From assembly GCA_029879665.1 (NCBI GenBank), contig JAOUPW010000050.1, forward strand, positions 1 through 8,795: 8,795 nucleotides of DNA. Reading direction: 5' to 3'. A program made the translations under genes and the position numbers. The stretch is from Rhodospirillales bacterium. GTDB lineage: Bacteria; Pseudomonadota; Alphaproteobacteria; Rhodospirillales; JAOUPW01. This document shows positions 6,166-8,795 of this stretch, in pieces (position 1 is the first letter of the stretch; the number at the start of each line of letters is the position of its first letter). The notes beneath the pieces are model-generated. The model was not told the DNA's origin and did not search any database. It saw only the letters and a list, made by a program, of their open reading frames with translations.

Positions 6166-7485
6166 ATGTGGAACAAAATATCCCGGTTCATTTTCGGCGA
6201 ACGCCTGCTTTCGCGAATGCCTGAACGGGTCAGGGCTTCGATCAACCGGCGGCAGGCCGAAAGCGAAATTTTGATTGGATGGGTGCAGCTTGTGCTCGTC
6301 CTTTTCTTTGTCACCCTTTACTCCATCGCGCCGAAAACTTCCGCCGGAACAGGTTTCACGCCGGTCCCGTGGGCGCTGGGGATGTATTTTCTGTTTACCC
6401 TTCTGCGCCTTTGGCTCACTTACCGGCGTTCCGCATCGCGGGGATTTCTGGCGGCTTCGGTGATCATGGATATCGGATTGCTGATGGTTTTGATCTGGAG
6501 CTTTCACATCCAGTATGAACAGCCGCCATCGTTTTATCTGAAAGCGCCGACGGTTCTGTATGTTTTCATTTTCATTTCTCTTCGCGCCCTTCGTTTCGAA
6601 GCGGGATACATTCTGCTTGCCGGCCTTGTCGCTGCTGCGGGTTGGTCGGGGCTGGTTTTCTACGTCATTTTTTCCGAGCCGGGGAATCCCATGATCACCC
6701 GGGATTACGTCGAATACATGACCTCGAACAGTATTCTGATCGGAGCCGAAATCGACAAGATCGTTTCCATCCTTCTGGTTACCACGGTTCTTGCCGTCGC
6801 CATCATCAGGGCGCAGCGGATTTTTCAACGGGCCGTTCTCGACAGCATCACGGCAGAGGATCTTTCAAAATTCGTTTCACCGGAAATTGCCGATCGTATC
6901 ACCACCGCGGACCGGGCAATTCAGCCCGGCGACGGCGAAGTGAAACTGGCAACGGTCCTATTTACCGACATCGAAGGTTTTTCCAGTATCGCCGAGCGGC
7001 TTCGACCTGAAGAGCTGATGAAAACGCTGAACGAATATTTTGCCGCCATCTCCACGATCCTCGACCGGCACCGCGGGGTCATCACCCAATTCGAAGGAGA
7101 TGCCATGTTGATTACCTTCAATACCGCCAAGCCCGACCCGGATCATGCCGCCAATGCCGTCAAGACCGCACTTGAGATTCAGCGGGAAATATCGAACACC
7201 CTGTTCGGCGGGAAAATTCAATTAAAAACCCGTTGCGGCATCAACACCGGGAACATCATCTCCGGCGCCGTCGGCACCCGTGACCGGCTTCTCTTTACCG
7301 TGCATGGCGACGAGGTTAACATCGCCGCCCGGTTGGAACAGCTGAATAAGGATTACGATACCTACATCCTGGTTACCGAGCAGACCGCAAGGCACGCCGG
7401 TGCCGCTTTCCAATTTGAACGGATTGGGGAAGTCGTCGTACGCGGTCGGGAAGCCCCCACCGATGTGTACACCGTCACCGAATAG
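6166..7485 (+). CDS. Membrane-bound class III adenylate/guanylate cyclase
   Basis: This 439-residue protein should convert a purine nucleoside triphosphate, most likely ATP, to the 3',5'-cyclic monophosphate on the cytoplasmic face. ATG 6166 is preceded by GGGA at 7 bases. The N-terminal half has six probable membrane segments (about 36-54, 68-86, 94-113, 128-142, 147-169 and 199-216), with no recognised sensor fold. A short coupling segment follows (LDSITAEDLSKFVSPEIADR, 225-244). The catalytic domain (about 258-439) has both metal aspartates: FTDIEGFS (Asp268) and FEGDAML (Asp312). The transition-state pair lies in VNIAARLE (Asn385, Arg389). The usual substrate-reading Lys (VDKFxGD) is Gln308 here, and the partner position is Thr378 in FTVHGD. 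Related alphaproteobacterial cyclases with a TQFxGD motif are familiar, so it is probably active, but nucleotide preference cannot be read with certainty. It ends 15 bases from the convergent DUF2141 gene. Confidence 0.92.
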   Translation: MWNKISRFIFGERLLSRMPERVRASINRRQAESEILIGWVQLVLVLFFVTLYSIAPKTSAGTGFTPVPWALGMYFLFTLLRLWLTYRRSASRGFLAASVIMDIGLLMVLIWSFHIQYEQPPSFYLKAPTVLYVFIFISLRALRFEAGYILLAGLVAAAGWSGLVFYVIFSEPGNPMITRDYVEYMTSNSILIGAEIDKIVSILLVTTVLAVAIIRAQRIFQRAVLDSITAEDLSKFVSPEIADRITTADRAIQPGDGEVKLATVLFTDIEGFSSIAERLRPEELMKTLNEYFAAISTILDRHRGVITQFEGDAMLITFNTAKPDPDHAANAVKTALEIQREISNTLFGGKIQLKTRCGINTGNIISGAVGTRDRLLFTVHGDEVNIAARLEQLNKDYDTYILVTEQTARHAGAAFQFERIGEVVVRGREAPTDVYTVTE

Positions 7486-7500
7486 AAGATGGAATGTTGC

Positions 7501-7971
7501 TCAGTAGTTTATGGTGACGGAGATATCCGACCGGCCCTCTGTGAGGGAAACCGCCGCGGCGGCGAATTCCGGCGGGCTTAAAATGACCCGTGCATTGTTG
7601 CTGAAACCGTACCCTTCAAGAGGGATTCCCAAGAACCCGCGGTCGAATATATTATTTTCATTTTCGTCATGAAAAACGGCGACGGCATAGTTTCCGGCCG
7701 ACAAGTTCTTGAAGACGGCCCTGGTGCTCAGGCCATTCACCTTAACATCCTTTGAGGCGATTTTTTTATCGTTGTCCGGAAAATCCTCTGGGTTGGCAAA
7801 CAAGGCCATCCGGACGACGCCTGAGGGGGAACGAAGGCCGGTGACCTCGACCCGCAATTCCGCCGCCGCCCCAGGAACCGGCAACGCCAGCGCCAGAATC
7901 ATCGCAAGGGCTAACAGCCCTGGAAGCAGAATTCCCCGAAAGATTGTTTTGTTAAGCGCGCTCATTCCCAT
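7501..7971 (-). CDS. Exported DUF2141 family protein
   Basis: The product is about 156 residues from ATG 7971. A signal peptide is clear: basic FRG, hydrophobic ILLPGLLALAMILALALPVPG, then a likely cut after GAAA near residue 37. The mature part matches DUF2141: VEVTGLRSPSGVVRMALFAN (41-60), FKNLSAGNYAVAVFHDENEN (87-106), then GIPLEGYGFSNNARVILSPP (115-134). The segment DENENNIFD (102-110) has the D-x-N-x-N spacing of a calcium-binding loop, usual for this family. Members are periplasmic or outer-surface beta-rich proteins of unknown function. The start is uncertain: GTG 7977, ATG 7971 and ATG 7965 are all in frame, and none has a well-spaced Shine-Dalgarno. It is convergent with the cyclase gene. 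Confidence 0.88.
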   Translation of the reverse strand: MGMSALNKTIFRGILLPGLLALAMILALALPVPGAAAELRVEVTGLRSPSGVVRMALFANPEDFPDNDKKIASKDVKVNGLSTRAVFKNLSAGNYAVAVFHDENENNIFDRGFLGIPLEGYGFSNNARVILSPPEFAAAAVSLTEGRSDISVTINY

Positions 7972-7994
7972 CGGCACATGCTACGGTTCTTGGC

Positions 7995-8015
7995 ATCAAG
8001 CTGGTATCAAGCCGG
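7995..8015. repeat. Short tandem repeat upstream of the DUF2141 gene
   Basis: ATCAAGCTGG (7995-8004) and ATCAAGCCGG (8006-8015) repeat with an 11-base period and one mismatch. They lie 24-44 bases upstream of the DUF2141 start. This may be part of its promoter, or chance. Confidence 0.3.
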
Positions 8016-8049
8016 TCATAATCCCCGCCATCAGGCTCGAAACCTGCCC

Positions 8050-8070
8050 AAAATAAGGCTTCGCGTCTTA
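8050..8070 (-). terminator. Possible weak terminator after the 81-aa gene
   Basis: On the minus strand, two bases after the stop codon, TAAG...CTTA can pair (plus-strand 8054-8070, four pairs plus an interrupted GC-rich interior) and is followed by TTTT. The stem is short and contains mismatches, so the call is weak. Confidence 0.2.
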
Positions 8071-8072
8071 AC

Positions 8073-8318
8073 TCATACCAGAATATTCAAGTAATACCCT
8101 CGGGGCACGTCGTTACGCAAGGCCTGCCCCGAGGCCAGAATCCGTTCCAGCCGTTCCAGGGCGCTCCAGAACGCAGCGGCGGCCGGTGAGCGGACAGGGT
8201 CCGCAACCGCCTCGAACTTGCGTCCTTCGCGGAACGAATCGGGCCATTCAACCGGTCGGGATGCGGGCGTTCCCGGCCGGGATATGCGCGATTCGGATAT
8301 TTTCACTATGTCAGCCAT
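8073..8318 (-). CDS. Small protein of unknown function (81 aa), downstream of NUDIX gene
   Basis: This leftward ORF starts at ATG 8318 with AGG 9 bases upstream. The 81-residue product has a polar, proline-rich first half (SRISRPGTPASRPVEWPDSF) that is probably disordered. A helical second half follows (AAAAFWSALERLERILASGQ, about 47-66), and the end is DVPRGYYLNILV. The hydrophobic C-terminal tail with arginine-glycine before it looks conserved in style, but I do not recognise a family. There is no signal peptide or cysteine. The gene begins 44 bases after the NUDIX stop on the same strand, so the two are probably co-transcribed. No overlapping frame offers a better candidate. Confidence 0.68.
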   Translation of the reverse strand: MADIVKISESRISRPGTPASRPVEWPDSFREGRKFEAVADPVRSPAAAAFWSALERLERILASGQALRNDVPRGYYLNILV

Positions 8319-8362
8319 CGCTTGCAGCCTACCGTAAAATGGTTAAAGAACCCACTGTCATT

Positions 8363-8795
8363 TTACCCGCCCTGATCGTCTTTTGAATAGTGCCCGAACT
8401 GTATTTCCGGACCACGACCCTCACAGATGTTTTCCAGGCTCCATCTCACACTGTGAAAGGCGAGTTCATCCCAGGGGATATCTTTCAGGGCGAACAGGGC
8501 AACGTCTTCGCTTTCCGTTCCCGGCGAGTAGTCAGGCGACGTCATCACCGCTTCATAAAAAACATGAATATGCCCAATGTGGGGAATTTCATAAATTCCG
8601 GCCAATCTGCTCACTTCGATGCGGGCGCATGCTTCTTCCCAGGTTTCCCGGATCGCGCCCGCTATCATGGTCTCCCCAATTTCCATAAACCCCGCCGGAA
8701 CCGTCCATGACCCCTTCCGGGGCTCTATTGCCCGCCTGCAGAGAAGGATTTTTCCCTCCCAGGTACATATTGCGCCAACGACAATTTTTGGATTG
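8363..8795 (-). CDS. NUDIX hydrolase, 5' end cut by window edge
   Basis: The frame is open to the right edge; 143 residues are visible, entering at NPKIVVGAICTWEGKILLCR. The NUDIX box is GFMEIGETMIAGAIRETWEE, continuing ACARI. It fits GX5EX7REUXEE with the catalytic glutamates intact; the usual Gly after the second pair of glutamates is replaced by Cys. The segment RRAIEPRKGSWTVPAGFMEI is typical of NUDIX proteins that often carry an N-terminal zinc ribbon (YCxxCG), which here would lie beyond the edge. Substrates of such enzymes are nucleoside diphosphates linked to another group (NADH, ADP-ribose or similar); the particular substrate cannot be decided. The C-terminal part (SEDVALFALKDIPWDELAFH) is also family-like. 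The 81-aa gene follows 44 bases downstream. Confidence 0.93.
   Translation of the reverse strand, partial: NPKIVVGAICTWEGKILLCRRAIEPRKGSWTVPAGFMEIGETMIAGAIRETWEEACARIEVSRLAGIYEIPHIGHIHVFYEAVMTSPDYSPGTESEDVALFALKDIPWDELAFHSVRWSLENICEGRGPEIQFGHYSKDDQGG

Noticed and set aside
6148..6828. 226-residue antisense open frame over the cyclase membrane region
   Set aside because: Highly polar, low-complexity product that mirrors codons of hydrophobic helices; no start signal.

Overview
The window looks like chromosomal DNA from an alphaproteobacterium, probably Rhodospirillales-like. That placement is inferred from protein style, the moderately high GC, and the dapF-mtaB-ftsY gene order lying divergent from ffh. 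It rests on recognition of families, not on a database search. No mobile elements, tRNA, rRNA or CRISPR arrays were seen.

Left part (1-2555): the signal recognition particle GTPase gene ffh runs leftward off the edge and lacks its 3' end. A 331-base intergenic region with several short repeats separates it from a rightward gene. That gene encodes an unusual fusion: a complete XRE-type helix-turn-helix regulator joined to a cysteine-rich iron-sulfur (2[4Fe-4S] ferredoxin-like) protein. This is the most interesting object in the window.

Centre (2621-5693): a tight rightward cluster of dapF (lysine/peptidoglycan precursor epimerase), mtaB (tRNA ms2t6A methylthiotransferase) and ftsY (SRP receptor). 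Consecutive genes overlap by 4 bases at ATGA junctions. Ffh and FtsY, partner GTPases of co-translational membrane targeting, are thus encoded less than 4 kb apart. A small leftward gene of unknown function (67 aa) converges on ftsY.

Right part (6166-8795): a rightward class III adenylate/guanylate cyclase with six predicted membrane segments converges on a leftward exported DUF2141 protein. Further right, a leftward pair comprises a NUDIX hydrolase (cut by the right edge) followed by an 81-aa protein of unknown function. These genes are accessory or signalling functions with no obvious pathway link to the central cluster.
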